A stretch of 17,114 nt of DNA from Bacillota bacterium (lineage in GTDB: Bacteria; Bacillota; Clostridia; Christensenellales; CAG-138). Every line of letters begins with the position of its first letter. Position 1 is the stretch's first letter. The notes beneath the pieces were generated by a model that was not told the DNA's origin, ran no database searches, and saw nothing but the letters and a program-made list of their open reading frames with translations. The position numbers and the translations under genes are program-made. The DNA is taken from assembly GCA_023426265.1 (NCBI GenBank), contig JAFABA010000142.1, positions 1 through 17,114 on the forward strand, written 5' to 3'. Below are positions 1 through 5,489 of this stretch, piece by piece.

Positions 1-210
1 GACCTGCAGCTTTCGGGGCATACGCACGCCGGGCAGTTGTTTCCCGGAGGCCTCTTTACGGAATTGTTCGGCATATTCGAATACAGCTACGGGTACCACA
101 AAGACGGAAAATTCCAGATCATCGTAAGCTCCGGCATCGGGGCGTGGGGGTTCCCGATGCGCGTCGGGAGTCCTACGGAAATTGTGCTGGTGACGTTAAA
201 AGGAAAATAA
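1..210 (+). CDS. Metallophosphoesterase, C-terminal end (partial)
   Basis: Frame 1 is open from the window edge to TAA at 208-210 and encodes the last 69 residues of a protein that begins upstream. It opens with LSGHTHAGQLFP, the GHTH metal-binding motif of calcineurin-like phosphoesterases in its YkuE/YaeI-type form, where the two histidines coordinate the active-site metals. A later SSGIGAWGFPMR stretch and a short beta-rich tail (EIVLVTLKGK) fit the end of the same family. Members are usually about 270-300 residues and membrane-anchored, acting on lipid or phosphate-ester substrates. The N-terminus, signal or anchor and remaining metal ligands lie outside the window, so the substrate cannot be inferred. 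The gene converges on the FlaR-like gene at 270-827. Confidence 0.85.
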   Translation, partial: DLQLSGHTHAGQLFPGGLFTELFGIFEYSYGYHKDGKFQIIVSSGIGAWGFPMRVGSPTEIVLVTLKGK

Positions 211-281
211 ACGTAGGGGTGCAGCGCCAAACTCTCAGCGGGAAAAACTCGCGAAAGCGGCAGCCATGCCTACACTGCAGG
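205..281 (-). terminator. Hairpin between convergent genes, likely terminator of the FlaR-like gene
   Basis: GTAGG at 214-218 pairs with CCTAC at 269-273, extended inward by GTG/CAT and by GCGCC/GGC-A-GC. The loop carries a further hairpin, GCGGG-AAAAA-CTCGC (239-253). Read on the minus strand the stem is followed by GTTTATTTT, a modest U-rich tail, so it could end transcription of the FlaR-like gene, whose TAG stop lies in the stem. The stem has mismatches and bulges, so this is a tentative call. On the plus strand it lies in the 3' UTR of the phosphoesterase. Confidence 0.35.
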
Positions 282-827
282 ATTGATCTGTTTCGTCTTT
301 TCCTCTCTCCATTGACTTAACAACTTGTTCGTTGTTCTTCTGCCCTTAATAACGAAAAACGGTTTGTCGGGATATTTTTTTTGTAAACCCAGTATCGTGC
401 GTTTGCGTGTTTTAGAAAAACTCCATAATCCCTTACATAAATGAAAAAATCCCCTGTCCAATTTTTCTTCGAGATATTGCGGCCAATCGGAACGCTTTTT
501 GCCGCTTCTTTTCAATACGCCAGCCAAACATACAAAACGGTTTATATCCAGAAACAGAATGAGGTCCGCTCTTTCAAACCGCAACTCCATCGTGTCCGTA
601 TGATTGCCGTCAATAATCCATTTTTCCTTTGATATCAGTTCCGTTTGCTTCTTTCGCCATTCTTCTTTCGGAGGCTTTTCCCAGTTGGGACGCCAAAACT
701 CTACATCAAGATGAATGAGCGGCAAACCTGTGATAGCAGATAATTCTTTAGATAAAAAACTTTTTCCGCTGCCATTATTGCCAACAACAATAATGCGGTT
801 ATATCCGAATATATTCAATACGATCAC
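270..827 (-). CDS. P-loop NTPase, FlaR-like / adenylate-kinase-like
   Basis: A 185-residue protein with a Walker A loop GNNGSGKS at about residues 17-24, then LPLIHLDVEFWRPNW and WIIDGNH. This is the pattern of the 'DNA topology modulation protein' FlaR family, which are small adenylate-kinase-like phosphotransferases of uncertain substrate. An Arg/Lys-rich segment (VLKRSGKKRSDWP) at about 104-116 fits the mobile lid, and a late FFVIKGRR strand is also typical. The start is GTG at 825-827, with no convincing Shine-Dalgarno upstream. TTG a few codons in (816-818) is an alternative, and either start keeps the P-loop. The gene is visibly more AT-rich than its neighbours and its codon use differs, which suggests acquisition by transfer. 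It lies downstream of the SARP gene on the same strand but is cut off from it by a terminator. The family call is good; the function is unknown. Confidence 0.75.
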   Translation of the reverse strand: MIVLNIFGYNRIIVVGNNGSGKSFLSKELSAITGLPLIHLDVEFWRPNWEKPPKEEWRKKQTELISKEKWIIDGNHTDTMELRFERADLILFLDINRFVCLAGVLKRSGKKRSDWPQYLEEKLDRGFFHLCKGLWSFSKTRKRTILGLQKKYPDKPFFVIKGRRTTNKLLSQWREEKTKQINPAV

Positions 828-873
828 CGTTCAAAATAGTTATAGCATATGTATGATACAAGCGAAGTCTTAC

Positions 874-909
874 AAAAAACGGACGGATCAGCTTTTGATC
901 ATCCATCCG
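874..909 (-). terminator. Terminator of the SARP-type regulator gene (works in both directions)
   Basis: CGGACGGAT (880-888) pairs with ATCCATCCG (901-909), nine pairs with one G-U wobble on the minus-strand RNA. The minus-strand transcript continues into six U (complement of 874-879). On the plus strand the stem is followed by CTTTTT, so it can act in both directions. A second small hairpin, CCCTGC-TTG-GCAGGG (918-932), lies between it and the regulator's stop codon. Confidence 0.75.
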
Positions 910-963
910 CTTTTTAACCCTGCTTGGCAGGGGGCCAGAGTTCACAAGACCTTATGGCCTGTC

Positions 964-2172
964 TTATACTGCCTGCGCCGCCCGCGGCTGTATGGAACGC
1001 ACCTGCGTGGTCAGCGTAACGCCGCTCTCCAGGCATAGCTGCGCAAACTTCTGCTGAATGCGCAGGAGCACAACGCTGATGTTGATTTCCGTGGCGTTGG
1101 GCAGCAGGATCAGCAGCTGCGTATTGGAGTGCTGGGTCAGCACGTCGGATTTTCGCAATGAAAGCACGCAGGCGCGCTTGAGCGAGGACATCACCTGGAA
1201 CATTTCCTGGTCCGAAAGCTCGCGGCTGTGGGCGACGATGGTATACATCACCAGCATACAGGCCATCTGTTCACGGCGGTTCCTGCGCTCGTGCAGCTGG
1301 AATATCTGGCGGAATACATCGGCCTCGCATACCATGGGTCCGGCTGCCGCCGCCGCGGACCTGAGATCGTCGAGCACCATGCCGATATCCGGGCGCTGCG
1401 GCTGCGCTGTCGTATTGATGCTGCGCCCGGCGGATTTTAATTCCTCCGAGGGCTGCACATCGAGTTCCTTGCTCAAAAGCGCCGTAATGCTTTTATAGTG
1501 GGACATTGCGCCGTACCGGTTGCCGTTTGCAAGCATCGCGTGTATCATCATGGCGTGGTAATGCTCTTCAAACATGTTGTGCTGCAATGCGGCGGAGCAA
1601 ACGTCGATCACCTCGTTGTAGAGATGCTGTTCATAGAGCATGCCGATATAACTGTTGATGCAGGAGAAATACTGGCGGCGATAATAGGAGGTGAGCGTTT
1701 CCACCCACTTTTCATCCGCAATATCCTCCATATAATCACCCGTATAAAGTTCCATGAGCCGTTCGCAGGAGCACTTTAACTCATCTTCCGGCAGGCCGCC
1801 TTTGACAAGGCACGCGAGCCTGTCGAATTCAAAGGCGTCTACGTTCACCGCAGCCTCGGTATTCCAGCCGTACGTGCGGTGCTGGGAGAGGATATAAGGT
1901 TGGCCATATTCATCTGTTTCCGGCAGCTGCTTGCGCAGCCGGTAGATGAGGTTCTGCAGCGCCTTTCGCGGGTTGACGACGTCATCCTCCTGCCAGAGCA
2001 TGTCGATGAGTGCCTCGGAAGTAATGAATTTGCCGCGGTTCGCAAGGAAAAAACGGAACAACATCCAAAGGCTGTCCGCCCGGGGGGACAGGCTACTCAG
2101 CATCATTCCGTCATATTCTACTAAAAACCCCCCAAAAAGCTTAATGGAAAGCTTCGCGTTCTCTGTCGCCAT
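964..2172 (-). CDS. SARP/BTAD-family transcriptional regulator with degenerate GGDEF-like C-terminus
   Basis: A 402-residue regulator. Residues about 7-100 form an OmpR/DnrI-type winged helix (LSIKLFGGFLVEYDG, then ALQNLIYRLRKQLP, then a wing with YGWN). Residues about 105-245 form the helical BTAD repeat domain (VDAFEFDRL, LYTGDYMEDI, ITALLSKELDVQPSEEL). Residues about 265-395 resemble a GGDEF/nucleotide-cyclase fold: DVLTQHSNTQLLILLPNA aligns with the usual D-hydrophobic-R-GGDEF-hydrophobic-LLP strand-turn-strand, but the catalytic GGDEF is replaced. Start choice: an in-frame TTG lies at 2196, but ATG at 2172 is preceded by GGGGAGGAAGAT, an excellent ribosome site. SARP proteins activate transcription, classically of secondary-metabolite clusters; in clostridia they are generic regulators. 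It diverges from the riboswitch-controlled transglutaminase gene and may act on it; that link is inference. Confidence 0.82.
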   Translation of the reverse strand: MATENAKLSIKLFGGFLVEYDGMMLSSLSPRADSLWMLFRFFLANRGKFITSEALIDMLWQEDDVVNPRKALQNLIYRLRKQLPETDEYGQPYILSQHRTYGWNTEAAVNVDAFEFDRLACLVKGGLPEDELKCSCERLMELYTGDYMEDIADEKWVETLTSYYRRQYFSCINSYIGMLYEQHLYNEVIDVCSAALQHNMFEEHYHAMMIHAMLANGNRYGAMSHYKSITALLSKELDVQPSEELKSAGRSINTTAQPQRPDIGMVLDDLRSAAAAAGPMVCEADVFRQIFQLHERRNRREQMACMLVMYTIVAHSRELSDQEMFQVMSSLKRACVLSLRKSDVLTQHSNTQLLILLPNATEINISVVLLRIQQKFAQLCLESGVTLTTQVRSIQPRAAQAV

Positions 2173-2219
2173 ATCTTCCTCCCCGGATGATTTCAAATAT
2201 CGGGAAATATTTCCTTATA

Positions 2220-2248
2220 ATTATAAACAACGTTATATGTTTTGACAA
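2220..2248 (-). promoter_or_regulatory. Sigma-A promoter of the SARP-type regulator
   Basis: On the minus strand TTGTCA (complement of 2243-2248) is followed by exactly 17 nt and a perfect TATAAT (complement of 2220-2225). Transcription would start near 2213, about 40 nt before the ATG at 2172. It is among the best promoter matches in the window. Confidence 0.8.
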
Positions 2249-2325
2249 TATTAACAGAGAATTTACATGTATATTTTATACAATATCATAATGGCATTGA
2301 AACAGGGGAGCGTGTGTTTTTAATC

Positions 2326-2347
2326 TGAAAATATATTGGAATTTTCA
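2326..2347. promoter_or_regulatory. Inverted repeat, possible operator
   Basis: TGAAAAT (2326-2332) and ATTTTCA (2341-2347) form a perfect 7+7 inverted repeat with an 8-nt spacer, ending ten bases before the -35 box of the plus-strand promoter. It lies in the AT-rich divergent spacer. The position suits a regulator-binding site, but AT-rich palindromes also arise by chance. Confidence 0.35.
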
Positions 2348-2356
2348 AATTTCTTA

Positions 2357-2385
2357 TTGTAACTTCCGTATAAATGGTATATGAT
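2357..2385 (+). promoter_or_regulatory. Sigma-A promoter of the riboswitch/transglutaminase transcript
   Basis: TTGTAA (2357-2362), 17 nt, TATGAT (2380-2385; five of six consensus bases). Transcription would begin near 2392, giving a leader of about 270 nt that contains both riboswitches. Confidence 0.65.
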
Positions 2386-2428
2386 GAAAACGTATAAAAG
2401 TCAATATATTTGTTGCATCTGAACTTAA

Positions 2429-2506
2429 GCGACAAACGGCAAACCCGTCGAAAGGCGGCGACGCAAAACTACAGGGCCTGAAATGGCAGCCAGTTACCGA
2501 AAGAAG
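2429..2506 (+). ncRNA. Cyclic-di-GMP-I riboswitch (GEMM), upstream copy of a tandem
   Basis: It carries the conserved GEMM-I core in order: GGCAAACC (2438-2445), a GTCGAAAGGC tetraloop hairpin, GACGCAAA (2460-2467), a P3 arm and the 3' TTACCGAA (2494-2501). The base equivalent to G20 of the Vibrio Vc2 aptamer is G, which predicts cyclic-di-GMP rather than cGAMP recognition. The base equivalent to C92 is the first C of ACCG. The outer P3 pair is A2468-U2494, where the second copy has G-C. Just after it come a T7 run (2507-2513) and a 13-bp linker hairpin. It lies about 37 nt downstream of the predicted transcription start. Confidence 0.9.
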
Positions 2507-2514
2507 TTTTTTTG

Positions 2515-2544
2515 TTGTTCTTTTTCCTGAGGGGAAAAGAGCAA
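2515..2544 (+). other. Linker hairpin between the two riboswitches
   Basis: TTGTTCTTTTTCC (2515-2527) pairs with GGGAAAAGAGCAA (2532-2544), 13 pairs including two G-U, around the loop TGAG. No U-tract follows, so it does not look like a standard intrinsic terminator, although a T7 run precedes it. It may insulate the two aptamers or take part in an alternative fold of the first. Confidence 0.5.
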
Positions 2545-2577
2545 GAGTATGGACAAGTTGCATGGGCTTTCCCCAAT

Positions 2578-2655
2578 GCGACAAAGGCAAACCCGTCGAA
2601 AGGCGGCGACGCAAAGCTACAGGGCCTGAAATGGCAGCCAGCTACCGAAAGGGGT
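2578..2655 (+). ncRNA. Cyclic-di-GMP-I riboswitch (GEMM), downstream copy of a tandem
   Basis: Nearly identical to the copy at 2429-2506, with the same ordered core: GGCAAACC (2586-2593), the GTCGAAAGGC hairpin, GACGCAAAGC (2608-2617) and CTACCGAAA. The differences are one lost C near 2585, and G2616 and C2642 in place of A2468 and T2494. These last two face each other in P3, so the helix is kept by a compensatory change. The GGGG that follows (2651-2654) belongs to the Shine-Dalgarno of the gene starting at 2662, and CCCC at 2571-2574 could pair with it. No terminator fits in the seven bases before the ATG, so control is probably at translation initiation. Confidence 0.92.
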
Positions 2656-2661
2656 ATTTTT

Positions 2662-3564
2662 ATGAAGAAGGGGCTCCGGAACACCGCGTTATTGCTTACA
2701 GTGGCGCTCATAGCGACCGTGCTGTTGCCGGTTAGTGCGCTTGCCGTAACCAATACATTCGATCTTTCCAACGTATCCGCCGGGTATATCAACATCTATT
2801 ATGAATCCAATTCCGGCCAGGCGCTGAAAGTTGGCATGCGGGACGACGACACCCGCATGATCCAATATTACGATTATGTATCCGGAACAAAGGAGAGCTT
2901 TCCGCTTCCGGCAGGGGCGCAGAACGTGTCCGCCCTGCTCTATGAGAATATCAGCGGGAACTCGTACCGCAAGCTGGATAGCGTCACGTTTGCCAGTTCC
3001 TCAAAATCGGCTCCTGCACAGCCTATACCGGCGGCAGGGAACGGTTCTTCCGCACAGGAAGTCCCCGCAAAAAACCTTCCGTCCAGTGTAACAAAGTATC
3101 TGAACAGTGTTACGGAAATTTCCTTCCGCGCCGGGGACAGCGTTTCCAACAAGGCCGCGGAGCTTACGGCAGGCAAGAAAACAACGCAGGAAAAGGCGAT
3201 GGCGATCTACAGCTACATCGTCAAGAACTTCTCGTATGACTACGACCTGTATTATGACGTCATCGAGGGACGGGTCACGCGCTATACGCCCAACCCTAAC
3301 TCCATACTTAAGGCCAAAGAGGGCATCTGCTATGACATCGCTTCGTTGTTCGCAGCCATGTGCCGCAGCGTGGGGATTCCCACCAAAATGATCAAGGGCG
3401 ACAGCAAGCCGGCGGGCGGCTACCATGCGTGGAACAGCGTATACGACGACGCCACGGGCGAATGGGTATCCATGGACCCCACGCTGGATATGTCTAACCG
3501 CCGCGGCGGCGCTACCAAATGGAGAACCATTGGAAGCGGATATTCCGCATCCAGCTCGGTATAA
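2662..3564 (+). CDS. Secreted transglutaminase-like protein
   Basis: A 300-residue exported protein. Residues 1-28 are a signal peptide (MKKGLRN, a hydrophobic core, cleavage after ALA). Residues about 30-110 are a beta-rich domain of no recognised family, and about 111-140 a Ser/Pro/Ala linker. The transglutaminase core follows, with the papain-like triad Cys223 (KEGICYDIASLFAAMCRSVG), His255 (GYHAWNSV) and Asp272 (WVSMDPTLD). Such domains act as transglutaminases or cysteine peptidases on cell-surface proteins or peptidoglycan; the substrate here is unknown. An upstream in-frame start at 2512 would translate through the riboswitch and hide the signal peptide, so ATG 2662, with AAAGGGG eight bases before it, is preferred. 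The tandem cyclic-di-GMP riboswitch makes its production responsive to the motile/sessile switch. A terminator follows at 3588-3623. Confidence 0.88.
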   Translation: MKKGLRNTALLLTVALIATVLLPVSALAVTNTFDLSNVSAGYINIYYESNSGQALKVGMRDDDTRMIQYYDYVSGTKESFPLPAGAQNVSALLYENISGNSYRKLDSVTFASSSKSAPAQPIPAAGNGSSAQEVPAKNLPSSVTKYLNSVTEISFRAGDSVSNKAAELTAGKKTTQEKAMAIYSYIVKNFSYDYDLYYDVIEGRVTRYTPNPNSILKAKEGICYDIASLFAAMCRSVGIPTKMIKGDSKPAGGYHAWNSVYDDATGEWVSMDPTLDMSNRRGGATKWRTIGSGYSASSSV

Positions 3565-3587
3565 GTGTCACACCCCCCTCCAAGGAA

Positions 3588-3623
3588 AGACGGCTGCATT
3601 CAATAGATGCGGCCGTTTCTTCT
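3588..3623 (+). terminator. Intrinsic terminator after the transglutaminase-like gene
   Basis: ACGGCTGCAT (3590-3599) pairs with ATGCGGCCGT (3607-3616), ten pairs with one G-U and a 7-nt loop, followed by TTTCTTCT. Confidence 0.85.
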
Positions 3624-3868
3624 GAAAAGGGGTGGGGAGCGGGATGAAACTTTTTCCGGGGGAGTGGGATTCACGGTGAGGCTTCCCCACGGGAAGCCCC
3701 CCCGCATTCAATCCGATTGGACGATTGGTTATGCAGCGTTAGGCTGCACACATTCCTTGTGAAATACCAGAAAGTGTCATCCGGATACAAATCGGCTGAA
3801 ACAATGCCGCATATGCGGCATTTTTATCTGCAGGAACCCATCGGTCCGCGGGGATTTGTTGATGGCCA
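3624..3868. other. Non-coding stretch with two hairpins
   Basis: No convincing gene lies between the terminator at 3588-3623 and the zinc-ribbon gene. Two structures stand out. GGCTTCCC-CAC-GGGAAGCC (3680-3698) is an 8-bp perfect stem followed by C-rich sequence, with no U-tract. AATGCCGC-ATAT-GCGGCATT (3803-3822) is followed by TTTTT and looks like a terminator for plus-strand transcription. The short open frame across 3717-3932 has no ribosome site and runs through the second hairpin. Confidence 0.5.
3803..3826 (+). terminator. Terminator-like hairpin with no obvious gene upstream
   Basis: A perfect 8-bp stem AATGCCGC/GCGGCATT around ATAT, with T residues to 3825. The nearest plus-strand gene already ends with its own terminator 180 nt upstream, so this one either backs it up or closes a short unrecognised transcript. 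Confidence 0.55.
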
Positions 3869-3907
3869 GAAAAAAACTGCCGCAACCCTTTTCAGGATGC
3901 AGCAGTT
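3869..3907 (-). terminator. Intrinsic terminator of the zinc-ribbon gene
   Basis: On the minus strand AACTGCTGCA pairs with TGCGGCAGTT (3898-3907 against 3875-3884, one mismatch), with CCT/AGG pairing inside the loop, and the RNA runs straight into a U-tract (complement of 3870-3876). It lies 60 nt beyond the stop codon at 3966. Confidence 0.85.
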
Positions 3908-3965
3908 CGAGCTGTTTGTAATCACCGTTTAACCGCGCACCGGCGGATCAAAAGGGGATTAGCGG

Positions 3966-4235
3966 TTACCGACGCGCCTGGAAGCAAGCGCTGCAATACA
4001 CCGGCCTGTCGTTCTTGGGAACGAACGGGATTTTGGTGGGAGCACCGCACTGTGCACAAACAGTGTCGTACATTTCGCGCTCGCCGCTGCGCTGGTTCTT
4101 CCTAGAATTGCGGCAGTCCCTGCAGCGCGCGGGTTCGTTCTGGAAGCCCTTTTCCGCATAAAATTCCTGCTCGCCGGCTGTGAATACGAAAGGTGCGCCA
4201 CAGTCCTTGCATACCAATTCTTTGTCCTGGAACAT
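3966..4235 (-). CDS. Double zinc-ribbon protein of the CxxC-x17-CxxC family
   Basis: An 89-residue soluble protein made of two treble-clef/zinc-ribbon units. Cys9-Cys12 with Cys38-Cys41 form the first. Cys60-Cys63 with Cys81-Cys84 form the second, with exactly 17 residues between its CxxC knuckles. The first half has the family pattern CKDCGAPFVFTAGEQEFYAEKG. These proteins bind zinc and are presumed to contact nucleic acid or ribosomes; no function is established that I can name. The open frame continues upstream to 4310, but ATG 4235 is preceded by AAAGGGGAT at a usable distance, and the homologous pattern starts here. The gene has its own promoter (4582-4610), a long structured leader and its own terminator, so it is a single-gene transcript. 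AATCC at 4259-4263 can pair with GGATT at 4244-4248 and cover the Shine-Dalgarno. Confidence 0.85.
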   Translation of the reverse strand: MFQDKELVCKDCGAPFVFTAGEQEFYAEKGFQNEPARCRDCRNSRKNQRSGEREMYDTVCAQCGAPTKIPFVPKNDRPVYCSACFQARR

Positions 4236-4576
4236 GATGTTGTAATCCCCTTTGTTATGGATTTTTATTAGTCCTAAACTTCGGCTGACCTGGTCTTTTC
4301 CCCCACACACGCCAACAGGAAGGTTCGCTCATAGCCAAATGAGGCTCCCACTACTGCTTCTCTCAGGATTCAGTTTGATTGGTTTTGCTTCATAGAACTC
4401 CCTTGACTGATCGGACAAGATGTGATTCTTTTTTGCTGAACCTTTTCAAATTGTATTCCTGGTTGGGCTTACATCTAGGCCGCACCATGCTCACCAGCGA
4501 TTTTACCGGCTTACGTGGATCGTTTTGCCTGCGACTGGCTTCGACTTTCAACCACAGACCCGAAATTCAGGTACCT
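4236..4576 (-). ncRNA. Long structured leader or candidate non-coding RNA, family not assigned
   Basis: About 340 nt lie between the minus-strand promoter and the zinc-ribbon start, with no coding frame and much pairing. Helices seen (plus-strand coordinates, read right to left): ACCU 4572-4569 with AGGU 4291-4288, and GGUCU 4560-4556 with AGACC 4296-4292, closing a domain of about 290 nt; AGAUGU 4476-4471 with ACAUCU 4423-4418; GAUCAGU 4412-4406 with ACUGAAUC 4374-4367 (one bulge); and CUCAU 4343-4339 with AUGAG 4332-4328. The branching resembles large structured bacterial RNAs. It could be a known class such as raiA-type RNA, which I cannot confirm by eye, or a gene-specific leader. No terminator separates it from the zinc-ribbon gene, so the two probably share a transcript. 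The helices were found by hand and have no covariation support yet. Confidence 0.45.
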
Positions 4577-4581
4577 CCATC

Positions 4582-4610
4582 ATTATACATGCGGTTTGTC
4601 AATTGCGCAA
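4582..4610 (-). promoter_or_regulatory. Sigma-A promoter for the structured leader and zinc-ribbon gene
   Basis: Minus-strand TTGCGC (complement of 4605-4610), exactly 17 nt, perfect TATAAT (complement of 4582-4587). The start would be near 4575-4576. Confidence 0.7.
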
Positions 4611-4685
4611 CAATTTTTTTAACAATTTTTTGCTATTGAACTAATTGCGTGGAAAAACCGACAGTATGCCACAAAAAATAATCTG

Positions 4686-4694
4686 TGGTATACT
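4686..4694 (+). promoter_or_regulatory. Extended -10 promoter of the exoA-maf-uvrC operon
   Basis: TGGTATACT (4686-4694) is an extended -10 element (TGn plus TATACT). No good -35 box is found at the normal distance, which extended -10 promoters tolerate. The start would be near 4701. Confidence 0.55.
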
Positions 4695-4733
4695 TAAAAT
4701 ATGGATGAAATGCATTGGGGGAGGACAAGCAGT

Positions 4734-5489
4734 TTGAAGCTGATTTCATGGAATGTAAATGGCCTGCGCGCATGCCTGAACAAAGGCTTCCTTTCCTTTG
4801 TGGAAAGCGCGGGGGCGGATATCATCGCCCTGCAGGAGACCAAAATGCAGCAGGGGCAAGCGGAGTTTGACATGCCCGGCTATACGGAATACTGGAACAG
4901 CGCGCAGAAGAAGGGATATTCCGGGACGGCCGTGTTTACCAAACAGGCGCCTCTTTCGGTAGAGACGGGCATCGGCATAGAGGAGCACGATACCGAAGGC
5001 CGCGTGCTCACGCTGGAATACGAAGGATTTTATTTTGTAAACTGCTATACGCCCAATTCGAAGCGTGAGCTTATTCGCCTTCCTTACCGCATGCGGTGGG
5101 AGGAAGCGTTTTTAAATTATCTCAAAGCGCTGGACGAAAAAAAGCCCGTTATACTCTGTGGGGATTTGAATGTGGCGCATCAGGAGATCGATATCAAAAA
5201 CCCCAAAAGCAACCGCATGAGCGCGGGCTTTACGGATGAGGAGCGCGAAAAGATGACCGTGCTTCTTTCCTCTGGCTTTGTGGATACGTTCCGGAGGCTG
5301 TACCCGGACGTAACGGACGCTTACAGCTGGTGGAGCTACTTCAGCAACGCACGGCAAAACAACGTGGGGTGGCGCATCGATTATTTTATCGTTTCCGAGC
5401 GGCTGATCCCGCGCGTGAAGGACAGCTTTATATTGCCTGAGGTGGAAGGGAGCGATCATTGCCCCGTCGGGCTTCTGTTGGAGGATTAA
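4734..5489 (+). CDS. exoA: Exodeoxyribonuclease III / AP endonuclease
   Basis: A 251-residue enzyme of the ExoIII (Xth/ExoA) family. It cuts DNA 5' of abasic sites and removes 3' blocking groups in base-excision repair, in the cytoplasm. Family motifs in order: WNVNGLRA (6-13), the metal-binding Glu35 in LQETKMQ, Tyr105 in CYTPNSKRELIRLPYR, Asp144 and Asn146 in CGDLNVAHQEIDIKNPKSN, Asp216 in VGWRIDYF, and the terminal catalytic pair Asp241-His242 in GSDHCPVG. All active-site residues are present. Start: the frame is open from ATG 4701, but that lies at the predicted transcription start, while TTG 4734 sits nine bases after GGGGGAGG and gives the family N-terminus KLISWNVNG. First gene of the operon; its TAA directly abuts the maf start. 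Confidence 0.93.
   Translation: MKLISWNVNGLRACLNKGFLSFVESAGADIIALQETKMQQGQAEFDMPGYTEYWNSAQKKGYSGTAVFTKQAPLSVETGIGIEEHDTEGRVLTLEYEGFYFVNCYTPNSKRELIRLPYRMRWEEAFLNYLKALDEKKPVILCGDLNVAHQEIDIKNPKSNRMSAGFTDEEREKMTVLLSSGFVDTFRRLYPDVTDAYSWWSYFSNARQNNVGWRIDYFIVSERLIPRVKDSFILPEVEGSDHCPVGLLLED

Noticed and set aside
2242..2247. TTGACA on the plus strand as a -35 box for the riboswitch transcript
   Set aside because: No -10 element lies at 16-18 nt; the same bases form the -35 box of the SARP-type gene on the other strand.
2429..2655. cGAMP-specific (GEMM-Ib) rather than cyclic-di-GMP specificity
   Set aside because: The base equivalent to position 20 of the Vc2 aptamer is G in both copies; cGAMP-selective members have A there.
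2512..2661. N-terminal extension of the transglutaminase-like protein from an upstream start
   Set aside because: It would translate through the second riboswitch and bury the signal peptide; ATG 2662 has its own ribosome site.
3717..3932. Open frame of 71 codons in the gap after the transglutaminase-like gene
   Set aside because: It has no ribosome site and runs through a terminator hairpin and the terminator of the zinc-ribbon gene.
4379..4639. Plus-strand open frame of 86 codons
   Set aside because: It lies opposite the structured leader and its promoter, with no Shine-Dalgarno and no recognisable protein pattern.
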